This document shows positions 10,396 through 20,211 of a stretch of DNA of 32,394 bases, one piece after another. Position 1 is the first letter of the stretch. Every line of letters starts with the position of its first letter. The position numbers and the translations under genes are program-made. This DNA comes from Priapulus caudatus (Eukaryota; Priapulida; Priapulimorpha; Priapulimorphida; Priapulidae): the NCBI RefSeq assembly GCF_000485595.1, contig NW_014577211.1, forward strand, positions 127,894 through 160,287, read 5' to 3'. Below the pieces are notes generated by a model that saw only the letters and a list, made by a program, of their open reading frames with translations, had not been told where the DNA came from and did not search any database.

Positions 10396-10512
10396 CTAGT
10401 AGTTGGTCGTGGTGGGCACAAATGTGTTCACAAGTGGAATTCTCTCCACGTTGCCCTCGACCAAACTTCATACAAGTGGATGATGGCTCTTTCCTAAACA
10501 CTGGTGCCTGCT
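10396..10512 (-). pseudogene. Degraded copy of exon 10 (Ig5, first half)
   Basis: The minus strand reads APVFRKEPS before the frame shifts; the clean copy at 16,721-16,829 continues YPLYEFVEGNVGEIHC. The same CCAACTACTAG end is present, with gttgcctg after it instead of gtgctgta. Confidence 0.8.
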
Positions 10513-11073
10513 GCTTGCATACAGAGAAGAAACACACACAAATATGAGACAAATACTGTCACGCAGCGTTTTCGGCTTCAAGTGAAGTTACTTGGTATAT
10601 TACGACACAATTACATCATTTCTAATACGCACTGCTGGTTGGGTGTCAAGACAGTGATACAGTAATAAGGCAGTTAAATATTATGCGTAGTAATCACAAT
10701 TACAAATAATATACGAGCAAGATTAGGCCATAATAAAATATTGTTTGTTTGCCTCACCCGACCGATCGGGCTAACAGGGGCCGACTCAAGACAATTTTTT
10801 AATTTGTATTTTCTTTTTTCTTATTTTTTTAACCAAATTGTTCACTGTATCATTATATAAATCTGTAGGCAATTACATTATCATGCACCAAACACAACAA
10901 ACATTCAACCATAAAAGGTATGCTTCCACACAAGCACCACGGGACGAGCCAATGGTAGAGATCACCATGCCTGAATTTGTAAAAGAAAAAACCTGACAAC
11001 AAAACTTTTCAGCCCTGGGTCGGGTGAGGGGCAAAAAAGATTTTTTAAACTTGTGGCCCGAGGTGTTACTTAT

Positions 11074-11246
11074 CACAGCACGTTAGGAAGGCCATTTTCA
11101 AAGATGTAGGAGTGCCGCTAATCTGCTGGGGCGAGGACATTGCCGATGAATCACGCGATGCGTGGTCGTCGCTCCTTGCGGGCAGGTCTAACGATCGTTA
11201 AGTTGTTGCGATGATGAGGCCAGCGTCGCTTGAAGGCTTCCTGAGC
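11074..11246 (-). pseudogene. Degraded copy of exon 9 (Ig4, second half)
   Basis: This matches 17,371-17,523 with many inserted bases. The Ig4 sequence around DTMVIQCNAS is no longer in one frame. Confidence 0.8.
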
Positions 11247-11330
11247 TGATAATCGAGACATGCGGCTGCGCTGTTAGACACAAGCACCCTCGCTCGCAGC
11301 ACGACACACACATGGGCACTCAATTACATA

Positions 11331-11708
11331 GGGCCAGGGCGCGGTGATTTTTTTCCCCCACTCAGATAGTGGCATTCATCTTGCATAAGCGGCGCTGATT
11401 GGCTGGCGGTTTCGCGCGCAAGGCGATTGTCAAACGATTTATGAGCCGATTATCACAGTCAGTACTCAACAGTATGCAATATATATACAGTATTGCCATT
11501 GCTCTCGTTTTTTTATCACTGAAAATGCCGTAATGAAACTTACATGTAAAGCTGGATAGTCAGCTATATTTCTTGCTTATTATTATAATTTTTTTATTAC
11601 ATATCTTTTTGTTTAGCGGGGCATCATGGCAACCAGCCAATGCAGCGGGCCGCTTATGCAATTTCATGCCACTCTTGAGTGCGAATAACAAATCACGCGC
11701 CTTGGCTT
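11331..11708. mobile_element. Second (noisy) copy of the inverted-repeat element at 17,585
   Basis: It has the same terminal words (ggccagggcgcg, actcagatagtggcattc and gcggcgctgattggctg) and the same internal spacing as the clean copy. It belongs to the false duplicate. Confidence 0.7.
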
Positions 11709-12923
11709 CCCACTTGCTATCACATCGTGCAAAATGCTTTCGCACATAAACATCCCTCAAGTCCTGCCCTGACAAGTATGCGAGTGCAGGTCGAAATACC
11801 TCCGCAACTACATCAAGTTTCAAAATCTTTCACTCCAAGACATCAGTAAATTGCCAACATAACCAACTCACCACCTGCTAGCTTGGAATTCTTCACCACA
11901 GAAGATCGGGCAATATTTCCCTCCTATCGCATTTCACTGTTCCTTCGCGCACAACTTTAAATATGCCCGACCCTGACCAGTGCTATGGAAATTACCTTTT
12001 TACTGAATTTTCTGCCTCCCTGCCTTCTCCATTTTCAAATTTCAACGTCCCTAAATATTACGTGCTTATACGCATGTAATAGTACAAGTTTTACTTGTAT
12101 CCATAATGTAATAGTAACATATTAATATTTAAAAGTATTAAATTATATGTTTTCAGCGATATTAATGTGTTGGTACATTCTAAGTTCTAACCCCTAACGC
12201 CTTCTTCTCCATTTTATTTCTGTTCGTCCAATGTATCATCACCCACCGCTCCTTTTGCACGTAACTCGTTGCAGACTTTACAAACCCATTCCCTTGATGT
12301 GCTTTTTGTCTCCTCTCTAACGTCGCTCTAATTAAGCTGTGGGAAGCTCTCACAATGCCGCCACTCCTTAATCGCCACTCTCGCATCTCTCACCCAACAC
12401 TCTTTCTAGATTCCACATCTGTAATCATTGTTCAGCATTCAGCTCCTCCTCTTATGTTGCCTACCTACCTTCCCCTCGGGAATGGACCCCCGCCTCCCTC
12501 CTCCTTTCCCGTCCCGTTCACTTCTTCCCACCATCCTTGTCCCTCTTTCTCCCCACCTGCAGCTCCACTCCACATTTTCTTGGCCACGCTTTCCTCCCTG
12601 CTCGCTCTTTCCGCGCTATCCCTTTCCATGACTCCGCACCATCCTGGTGGCCTCCGCCTTTCTTCCGCACTTCCACTTCCTTTTCGCTGGCCAACATTTC
12701 CTCGCGCCCTGCCCCCGGCTCCCCCCGACTCCTCTCTTCTTCCTGCCACATTCTTTCTCCCCCCGTGCCTCCCTGCTCTCTCTCCCAATCTCCACTCCAT
12801 TTTCCTTCCGACTCTTCTTTCCCGCGCCTCCTCTCCCTGACTCTCTCTCCTCAGCTCATCTCCAACTCTTTTTCTGGCCGACCCTTTCTTCTCTCCTCCT
12901 CTCATCTTCTTCAGCAGGGTTAC

Positions 12924-13176
12924 CGCTTTTATTTCGCAGCCGGTCTCCTTGCGCGTCGTCAGGTCGCCCGTGTAGTAGAAGTAGTTGGATGAGCGGCGTT
13001 TCGGTTGGAGATGGTCTGTGGCGCCTGCTTCTCAAGGATCGGGTGTCCGGTGATTGTACCAGGCGGATGATCCGGCCTGGGCTTGCCCCCGGCTAAGACA
13101 CATGAACGTGACCGTTCGCCCCCCGCGACCGGCGCGTGCTTAGGACTCAAGGCTTCTCGATCCAGTAATGGCTCAG
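12924..13176 (-). pseudogene. Degraded copy of exon 8 (Ig4, first half)
   Basis: Short pieces such as ITGHPILEKQAPQTISN are readable but shifted relative to the clean exon at 19,046-19,276. Confidence 0.8.
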
Positions 13177-13439
13177 CTGCGATTGCGAAGAGAGAGAGTG
13201 AGAGAGAGAGAGAGGGGTGAGAATGACATCCAGGCAACATGGCTGAATGGGGGGTTGGGGTGGTGCACACCGAGTGTAAGAGGAAATCAGGCGGTTTCAC
13301 AAAGTATAGGGGGTAGAGGGCACAGTGTGACTCGAAATTGATGGTGGCGAAGAGTGGAGATGCATCGGGGCCACAGAGAAGAGGCCTAATGCAGCGACGA
13401 GCACAGCCTGCTCACGTCTGGCTGCTAGGGGTTGAACTC

Positions 13440-13667
13440 AGCTGGGTTTACACTACCGACTTTATGCGGCAAATTGGCCGTAATTGTGAACAACTTCCGC
13501 GAACTATACACTCAACAATCGGGTGTGTACATGGCAAAAGGTCACTCGAGCACTAGTTAGGAGATTAGAACATGTTCTATTTTCGCCAACTCAGGGTTGC
13601 CGAATTGCGAAATTGGTCCCAACTCCCGCGCGATTTGACAACATAAGTCAGTAGTGTAAACCAGCTT
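13440..13667. mobile_element. Second (noisy) copy of the inverted-repeat element at 19,555
   Basis: AGCTGGGTTTACACTACCGA at one end and GTAGTGTAAACCAGCT at the other match the clean element. It is part of the false duplicate. Confidence 0.7.
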
Positions 13668-14119
13668 TGGTGGCTAGGCAACAAGGTCTGCACAAGGCAC
13701 GCACACATACATGTAAAGCACATCATAGTACACGCATGCACCAGTCGTACACAGTGTGACCTTGTGCCTGCATCGCATGTACACAGAATGACCGGGGATG
13801 CACGGGTCACTCGCTGATTCACACCCCAGGAAATACACCGAACATGCGCAGGGTAGCGCAGGGCCGTCAGATAGCCAGGGAGGGGGTCCACAAGAACAAA
13901 GTTGTGATACAACACACTGCCTTTTTAACAATTACAATGGCCGGTCACCTTCCTAGAACACACCACGCAATGGGATTTGCCCCGCCGCCCCCAAGGCTAA
14001 AATGCGTGCAGGGCTACGCTTCCTGTAGCAAATCACCTTCACACAGGGCGGCTTCAAACGTGCGCGTGGATGACCAGCCAGCGCTCCGAGCCTCGCTCAA
14101 CTGGAGACAAACACTTTAC

Positions 14120-14322
14120 CCCAGCACCTGCACGGTGAAACTTGCGCTTGCTGCCGGCAGGCCCTGGCCATTGCCGCGCGCGAGCACTCGTACTCGCCCC
14201 GCATGCCTTCCATCTGTACGTCGTGGCAAGGATCAGCGAGCTGCCCGGAAGCTCTGGTACGTGTAGCGGCCATCCGGCAGCAGCTTGTTCGTAAGGCGAC
14301 GCCACTCAACTTCGGGATGGGG
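14120..14322 (-). pseudogene. Degraded copy of exon 7 (Ig3, second half)
   Basis: It aligns with 20,212-20,405. Fragments of the LLPDGRYTYQSFGQS region are present in different frames. Confidence 0.8.
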
Positions 14323-14761
14323 CTGTGAGAGGAACGAGACATGCTCATGGCTGTTTACCACCCGCTTAACGTTTTCCAGACACGCTGTTTACCACCCGTT
14401 ACTGCACTGTTTGTAATTTGTGACTGATTTTAGGCAAAGCTTATACAATCTGGACATAGCTTTTAGCTGATTTGCTACTAGACATCAGTCCCTGTCTACA
14501 CGCGAGCATTGTCAACCAACACCCATGTATTGATTTGTTATAGGATGCGGCAATATATAATACAGACAGATACATAACAGTGGGTGGTCAGACAACGCTG
14601 ATGTCTGTCCAATGCAAATGATGACATGAGATGAATACCAGAAGTGGACTTTTGGCATTTCATTTAAAACAAAAGTCGGAGATTGCGATTGCTAGCAACG
14701 TAGATAGGCGCTTTGGTAAACTCTACTTAGTGTGGTCGGTCGTGCTAAAGCTGATACTTAC

Positions 14762-14882
14762 AAGGCACTGAAAATACAACTCATCTCCAGCTCCTTGGCC
14801 TCGCCAGCATGGCGACCCGTGTTCAATAGGCGTCGTGTAATAGGGCATTGTCTGGGCTTCTGCGCTCGGCAACGGATCCAGG
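14762..14882 (-). pseudogene. Degraded copy of exon 6 (Ig3, first half)
   Basis: It aligns with 20,811-20,916, and the donor cttac and acceptor region are recognisable. Frameshifted. Confidence 0.78.
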
Positions 14883-15309
14883 CTGTACAAACATTGCGCA
14901 CGTGAGAATCAGTTGAATAAAACCTGCGAAGGCTACCGCTGCATCAGCAACTAGTTACTAGCTGTAAGTAATCGCGTATATTTTCGAGGGTGATTTAAAT
15001 TTAAGGTTATTTTCGCGAACGCGTCCTCGACGCACAAAATAACACACGCCCGACAACTAATTCCTACCGAATATTAAGAATAAGTTCCATAATTCACGCG
15101 AGCGCCCCGAACACTCTCCCAACCCCCCCCACCTCCGCCGAAATTACTCGCCGGTCAAGCCTACTCGACACTTCCGCAAAACATACTCTGTCACCCGCAG
15201 AAACACCTCACTCGCGGGTATACCAGTACGCCCCTCAACAGACCACGCTAGATCCCTGGTCCAGCTACAGGCACAGGTACGCCGAGGTCGAGCTTAGGCA
15301 TGCTCTTAG

Positions 15310-15543
15310 CATGGATTGATAATCTCAAGTCGCTGGTAGGCGCGGCCTCCTTGCAGGATCGTTGAGCGTCGGGTTGTAGGCGTTTGCACCACGTACTCGC
15401 CTGCCCTCCGTGCATGTCGCTCAGGCTTGATGTAAGATGAACGTGGCAGGTTGGCCGCGGCTCGAGTCGCAATCGAGATTACGGTCGGACAGCTCCACCT
15501 GCTTCAGACCGGGCTGTCTTCGTCTTGATCGTCCCAGAAGATC
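15310..15543 (-). pseudogene. Degraded copy of exon 5 (Ig2, second half)
   Basis: It aligns with 21,264-21,474. LKQVELSDR is still readable on the minus strand and is followed by shifts. Confidence 0.82.
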
Positions 15544-15872
15544 TGTGAGAGGTCGAAGAGCAGGCAAACGCTGGTGTCTCGCAGCAAATGCTTGAATAAT
15601 TTCGATCCGGATCTCTATAGTATTACAGTTAAATGCTAAGTTGATCTCAGTTAGATACATAATTGTACTAGAAGTTATAAACACTCTACACACTGACGAA
15701 ATTTTTTCGCTTACGTCGTATCGCGATGACGTTCGCCGTGAAGAAGTTCCTATCGGAGGCGATGGACGAAAATTTCGTCGTGTAGTGTTTATAACTTGAG
15801 TTATTAGGATCGTGTGATAAAAATCTGGAGGCAGCAAGCGCTTTACCTGTGAGTGAGGAACGGCATTCTTAC

Positions 15873-15993
15873 CGTGGGGGTTAGGAAGCTCCGCTTTGGT
15901 GGGCAACGGCACTTCATGGTGAGGGCGTCACCGATTTCTGCACCCTTAATGCACGGGGAAGCATTCTCCACCGTTCTGCGAATCACCGAGGCG
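15873..15993 (-). pseudogene. Degraded copy of exon 4 (Ig2, first half)
   Basis: It aligns with 21,774-21,880. TMKC is disrupted by inserted bases. Confidence 0.78.
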
Positions 15994-16513
15994 CTGTAAG
16001 CTGAGTGAACAAAAGTTAGGGAAGGTCAGCCGACGAGGTCAACCCAGACAAACTTTCGAAAAAAGGTAAAGCAGTATAGGGCTGCCGTTATAAACCAGCG
16101 ATGGTTGGGATCCATAAAAGTGTCTTCCGCGAAATAAACGGGTCCGCACTAATCGGTTAGGTATATACTGCTACCATTAAGAGCAAAAAAAGGGGTCCAG
16201 ACGACTGTGCGATCCCGTATATCCAATCGTGTGTGAAAGTCGGCGTGTAAAATGGGGGTGTCCATCTGTAGTTAATGTGACAACCAACATAGCATAACTA
16301 AGCTATCGTAGGATGTTATTAGTATATTCCTAGATGTATGCAGCACATTAGGCACGAAGGGTCGGTTGTCGTATCAGTGGGTACTGACATATACATGTAT
16401 CCGCGATGTAACTATCTGATATGGTTAGGGTTGGGACGCGTAATTTTAGTGAAGGGGGGTGTGTCATTGAGGATACCTGCTATACGACAAACGACCCCTT
16501 CAGCCACACTTAC

Positions 16514-16579
16514 TGGCGTAGCGGAGGTAATATCTATGCGCGGACCGGCTCGAACCGTGAGGATTCTGCAACGATGGCC
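16514..16579 (-). pseudogene. Truncated degraded copy of exon 3 (Ig1, second half)
   Basis: Only the 3' part of the exon is present before the N run. It corresponds to 22,346-~22,405 in the clean copy. Confidence 0.75.
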
Positions 16580-16604
16580 NNNNNNNNNNNNNNNNNNNNN
16601 NNNN
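16580..16604. other. Assembly gap, exactly 25 N
   Basis: There are 25 consecutive N. A fixed short run is a placeholder, not a measured size. The flanks are the end of the noisy copy (equivalent to ~22,400) and the start of the clean copy (equivalent to ~10,040-10,380), so the two sides overlap instead of being separated. Confidence 0.97.
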
Positions 16605-16633
16605 CTCTCTCTCTCTCTCTCTCGCTCGCTCGC

Positions 16634-16687
<54 letters not shown>
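16605..16687. repeat. (CT)n microsatellite at contig start
   Basis: An almost pure CTCTCT run with CTCG interruptions. It immediately follows the gap and lies 33 bp downstream (in transcript sense) of the exon 10 donor. Confidence 0.95.
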
Positions 16688-16689
<2 letters not shown>

Positions 16690-16720
16690 TCTATTTCCCT
16701 CTCGTTCATGAGTACAGCAC

Positions 16721-16829
16721 CTAGTAGTTGGTCGTGGTGCAGCAAATGTGTCACAGTGGATCTCTCCCACGTTTCCCTCGACAAACTCATACAGTGGATA
16801 TGGCTCTTTCCTAAACACTGGTGCCTCTG
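16721..16829 (-). CDS. Nrg: Exon 10: Ig domain 5, first half
   Basis: The exon is 109 bp, phase 1 to phase 2. The acceptor is gtatttgcag|CAGAGG. It encodes SEAPVFRKEPYPLYEFV, then EGNVGEIHCDTFAAPRPTT, the A to C strands of an I-set Ig with the first cysteine. The likely donor CTACTAG|GTGCTGTA has gt but is otherwise weak (no gtaag or gtgag), so the 3' boundary could shift slightly. The partner exon is the damaged 4515-~4685. Confidence 0.85.
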
Positions 16830-17370
16830 CTGCAAATACAGAGAACACACACACACAAATAATGAGACAATACTGTCAGCAGTTTCCTTCAATGTAAGTT
16901 AATTGGTATATTACGACACAATTACATCATTTAATACCATGATGGTTGGTGTAAGACAGTGATACAGTAATAAGGCAGTTAAAAATTATGGTAGTATCAC
17001 AATTACAAATAATATAGAGCAAGATTAGGCCATAATAAAAATATTGTTTGTTTGCCCTCACCCGACCGACCGGCCTAAAAGGGGCCGACTCAAAAATTTT
17101 TATTTGTATTTCTTTTTTCTTTTTTTTACAAATTGTATCACTGTACATTATATAAATCTGTAGGCAATACATTATATGCACCAAACAAAACAAACATTCA
17201 ACATAAAAGGTATCTCCACACAAGCACACCACGAGCATGTAGAGACACCATGCTGAATTTGTAAAAAAAAAAACCTGAAAAAAACCCTACCTACCTACCC
17301 AAACTTTTCAGCCTGGGTCGGGTGAGGGCAAACAAAGATTTTTTTAATTGTGGCCCGAGGTGTTACTTAC

Positions 17371-17523
17371 ACAGCACGTTTAGGAAGGCATTTTCAAAGA
17401 TGTAGGAGTCGCTAATCTGCTGCGAGGCATTGCACTGAATCACCATCGTGTCGTCCTCCTTGCGCAGGTCTACGATCGTGAAGTTGTTGCGATTGATGAG
17501 CCAGCGGTCGCTGAGCTTCTGAG
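17371..17523 (-). CDS. Nrg: Exon 9: Ig domain 4, second half
   Basis: The exon is 153 bp, phase 1 to phase 1. The acceptor is cgattcag|CTCAGAAG and the donor is GTGCTGT|GTAAGTAAC. It encodes AQKLSDRWLINRNNFTI, then VDLRKEDDTMVIQCNASQ and the G strand ending FENAFLNVL. DTMVxQC with the second Ig cysteine is a signature of Ig4 in the L1 family. Confidence 0.93.
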
Positions 17524-17584
17524 CTGAATCGAGACATGCGGCTGCGTGTTAGACACACCCTCCTCCACACACACACACACATAG

Positions 17585-17938
17585 GGCCAGGGCGCGTGAT
17601 TTTTTCCCCCACTCAGATAGTGGCATTCATTTGCATAAGCGGCGCTGATTGGCTGGCGGTTTCGCGCGCGGCGAGTTGTAAAGATTTATGAGCCGATTAT
17701 CACAGTCAGTACTACAGTATCATACTATATACAGTATTTGCCATTGCTCTCGTTTTTATTCATGAAAATCCGTAATGAAACTTACATGTAAAGCTGGATA
17801 GTCAGCTATATTTCTTGCTTTATATTTATAATTTTTTCATTATATTTTTTGTTTAGCGCCATGGCAACAGCCAATCAGCGCCGCTTATGCAAATTAATGC
17901 CACTATCTGAGTGCGAATAAAAATCACGCGGCCTGGGC
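17585..17938. mobile_element. MITE-like element, ~354 bp with ~70-bp terminal inverted repeats
   Basis: The left arm 17,585-17,655 and right arm 17,868-17,938 are reverse complements with a few differences. Shared words are CACTCAGATAGTGGCATT and TTGCATAAGCGGCGC plus TGATTGGCTG. The interior is AT-rich, without an open frame large enough for a transposase. It sits in the Ig4 intron (intron 8). Inverted ends of this length on a non-coding element suggest a non-autonomous DNA transposon. The family is not identified. Confidence 0.75.
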
Positions 17939-18599
17939 TCCCACTTGCTATCACATCGGTCAAAATCTTCCACCATAAACATCCCCTCAAGTCCTGCCCT
18001 GACAAGTATGCGAGTGCAGGTCGAATACCTCCCAACTACATCCGTTCAAATCTTTCACTCCAAGACATCAGTAAATTGCCAACATCCCACTCACACCTGC
18101 TACTTGAATTCTTCACCACAGAACATCGACAATATTCCCTCATATGCATTACACTGTTCCTTCCGCACAACCTGAAATTATGCCGACCTGACTCATGCTA
18201 TGAAATTATTTTTACTGAATTTCTGCCTCCCTCCTTCTCCATTTCATTTCCACGTATAAATATTACGTGGTATACCACGTAATAGTACAATTTACTTGTA
18301 CCAATAATGTAATAGTAACATATTAATATTTAAAATATTAAATTAATATGTTTTCACATATTAATGTCTGGTACATTCTAACCCTAACCCTAACCCTTCT
18401 TCTCCATTTCATTTCCGTTCGTCAATTATCATCACCCACCGCTCTCTGCACAACTCGTTGCAGACTTTACAACCCATTCCCTTTGATTGTGCTTGTTTCT
18501 CTCTAACTCGCTCTAATAAGCTGTGGGACTCCTCACAATTCCCACCAAACCCACTCTCCATCTCTCACCCAACTCTTTCTAGATTCCACATCCTGTAAT
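17939..18599 (-). other. Intron 8, unique AT-rich part
   Basis: There is no coding signal. It includes a perfect 22-bp palindrome (attacgtggta/taccacgtaat, 18,262-18,283) and a three-unit CCCTAA run at 18,378-18,396, of the telomere-repeat type but too short to be a telomere. Confidence 0.6.
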
Positions 18600-19035
18600 C
18601 ATTGTTCACATTCAGTTCCTCTCTGTGTTCCTACCTACCTTCCCCTCCCCTCCTCCTCTTTCCCGTCCCTTCCACTTCTTCCCACCATCCTTCCTCCCTC
18701 TTTCTCCCCCACCTCCACTCCATTTTCTTGCCACTTTTCCTCCCCTGCTCCTCTTTCCTGTCCTTTCCATGACTTCCCACCATCCTTCCTCTCCCTTTCT
18801 TCCCACTTCCACTTCCTTTTCCTGCCACATTTCCTCCCCCTCCCCCCTCCCCCGACTCCTCTCTTTCTTCCTGCCACTCTTTCTCCCCCTCCTCCTCTCT
18901 CTCTCTCCCATCTCCACTCCCTTTTCCTTCCACCCTTCTTTCCCCTCCTCTCTCTCCCCGCCTCCTCTCTCTCGCCCATCTCCACTCTTTTTTTCCTGCC
19001 ACCCTTTCTTCTCCTCCTCCTCTCATCTTCTTCAT
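18600..19035. repeat. Pyrimidine-rich tract (polypurine in the transcript)
   Basis: More than 400 bp of almost pure C/T on the plus strand, with recurring words such as CTTCCTGCCAC, TTTCTCCCC and CATCTCCACT. It is a degenerate tandem array. It generates long Arg/Glu/Gly-rich minus-strand and Pro/Ser/Leu-rich plus-strand open frames that are not genes. It ends about 10 bp from the exon 8 donor. Confidence 0.85.
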
Positions 19036-19045
19036 GCAGGGTTAC

Positions 19046-19276
19046 CTTTATTCGCGCCCGTCTCCTCGCTCGTCAGGTCGCCCGTGTAGTAGAAGTAGTT
19101 GATGACGGCGTTCGGGTTGGAGATGGTCTGTGGCGCCTGCTCTTCAAGGATCGGGTGTCCGTTGATGTACCAGCGGATGATCGGCTCTGGCTTGCCGCCG
19201 GCGAGACACATGAACGTGACCGTGTCGCCTTGACCCGCATGCTTAGACTCAGGCTTCTCGATCCAGTATGGCTCAG
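19046..19276 (-). CDS. Nrg: Exon 8: Ig domain 4, first half with extended loop
   Basis: The exon is 231 bp, phase 1 to phase 1. The acceptor is cgcatcgcag|CTGAGCC and the donor is AATAAAG|GTAACCCT. It encodes AEPYWIEKPESKHAGQGD, then TVTFMCLAGGKPEPIIRWY and INGHPILEEQ, the A to C' region of Ig4 with the first cysteine. The exon then runs on with about 25 residues (AVINYFYYTGDLTSEETGA and neighbours) that have no counterpart in the shorter C'-E loop I know from fly neuroglian or vertebrate L1. No better donor is seen upstream, so the loop appears real, or this is a longer splice form. Confidence 0.9.
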
Positions 19277-19554
19277 CTGCGATGCGAAGAGAGAGAGAAA
19301 GAGAGAGAGGGGTGAGATGACATCCAGGCAACATGGCTGAATGGGGGGTGGGGTGGGGGCACACAGAGTGTAAGAAAAAACAGCAGTTTCACAAAGTAGG
19401 GGAGTTTAAGGGAAGATGATGGACAGACAGAGTAGGGGTAGAGGGCACAGTGTGATCGGAAATGATGGTGCGAAGAGTGAGAGATGCATCGCCACAGGGA
19501 GAGGCTAATGCAGCGACGACACAACCTGCTCACTCTGGCTGCAGGGGTTGACTT

Positions 19555-19776
19555 AAGCTGGGTTTACACTACCGACTTTATGCGGACAAATTGGCGAATT
19601 GGACCAACTTCCGAACTATACAACCAACAAACGGCTGTGTAAATGCAAAAGTCACACGAGCAGCTAGTTAGGAGATTAGAACATGTTCTATTTTCGCCAA
19701 CTCAGTGTTGCCGAATTGCGAAATTGGTCCAACTCGCCGATTTGACAACATAAAGTCAGTAGTGTAAACCCAGCTT
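19555..19776. mobile_element. MITE-like element, ~222 bp, ends AAGCTGGGTTTACACTAC
   Basis: The left end AAGCTGGGTTTACACTACCG with ACTTTATG and the right end CATAAAGTC with AGTAGTGTAAACCCAGCTT are inverted repeats of 28 bp with one mismatch. The interior holds further partial inverted words (GCGAATTGGACCAACTT / GCGAAATTGGTCCAACT) and TAGAACATGTTCTA. There is no coding capacity. It lies in intron 7. Confidence 0.75.
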
Positions 19777-20074
19777 GGTGCTAGGGCAACAGGTCCTGCA
19801 CAAGCACGCACACATACATGCAAGCACACATATACACGCATGCACCAGTCGTACACAGTGTGACTTGTGCCTTGCATCGCATGTACACAGAATGGACCGG
19901 GGATGCACAGAGTCACTCCTATCACACCCAGGAAATAAACCGAAAATGCGCAGGGTAGCCAGGGCCGTAACTAGCGGGGAGGGGGTCCGACAAGACAAAA
20001 TTTGATACAACAGATGCTTTTTACAAATTACAATGCCGGTCACCTTCCTAGAACACACCACGCATGGGGATTTG

Positions 20075-20098
20075 CCCCCCCCCCCCCCCCCCCCCCCC
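20075..20098. repeat. Poly-C run, 24 bp
   Basis: 24 consecutive C at the end of a GGGCCGTAACTAG-containing segment (19,964-20,098). The noisy copy has a much shorter, interrupted run at 13,980-13,993, as expected if homopolymer length is unreliable there. Confidence 0.85.
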
Positions 20099-20211
20099 GA
20101 AGGCAAAATGCGTCAGCTACGCTCCTGGTAGCATCACCCACACAGACGGCTCAACGTGCGCGTGGATGCCCAGCCGCGCTCGAGCTCGCTTCACATGGAG
20201 ACAACACTTAC

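Larger units (their letters stand above)
3270..16579. other. Low-accuracy (raw-read-like) block ending at the assembly gap
   Basis: From roughly 3270 the tandem units vary by frequent single-base insertions, and the one exon inside (4515-~4685) is frameshifted. From 10,030 onward the sequence is an insertion-rich version of the clean sequence at 16,605-22,400: about 6,550 bp against 5,800 bp, or 13% longer. Exons that are open in the clean copy are broken here. This pattern matches unpolished single-molecule reads used to extend a contig into a gap. The left boundary is approximate. Confidence 0.75.
10030..16579 (-). repeat. Corrupted duplicate of 16,605-~22,400 (probable false duplication)
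   Basis: Every landmark of the clean segment recurs here in the same order: CT tract, Ig5a exon, poly-T block with CACCCGACCGA, Ig4b exon, inverted-repeat element, CT-rich tract, Ig4a exon, second inverted-repeat element, Ig3 exons, Ig2 exons, third inverted-repeat element and the end of Ig1b. The copy differs mainly by scattered single-base insertions and stops abruptly at the N run. Its exons are frameshifted. A true tandem duplication would not stop exactly at a gap, carry errors uniformly in exon and intron, and preserve every splice context. Confidence 0.88.

Noticed and set aside
12355-12992. Long Pro/Ser/Leu-rich plus-strand and Arg/Glu/Gly-rich minus-strand open frames (also at 18,612-19,089)
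   Set aside because: These come from the pyrimidine/purine tract and lack stop codons through composition bias. The equivalent clean segment gives different proteins.
10030-16579. Real tandem exon duplication providing alternative Ig domains (Dscam-like mutually exclusive exons)
   Set aside because: All eight exon copies are frameshifted, introns are copied equally, errors are insertion-dominated throughout, and the copy ends at a 25-N gap. Assembly artefact explains all of it.
18378-18396. Interstitial telomere
   Set aside because: Only about three CCCTAA units, and flanking sequence is ordinary intron. It is too short to infer a chromosome fusion or end.
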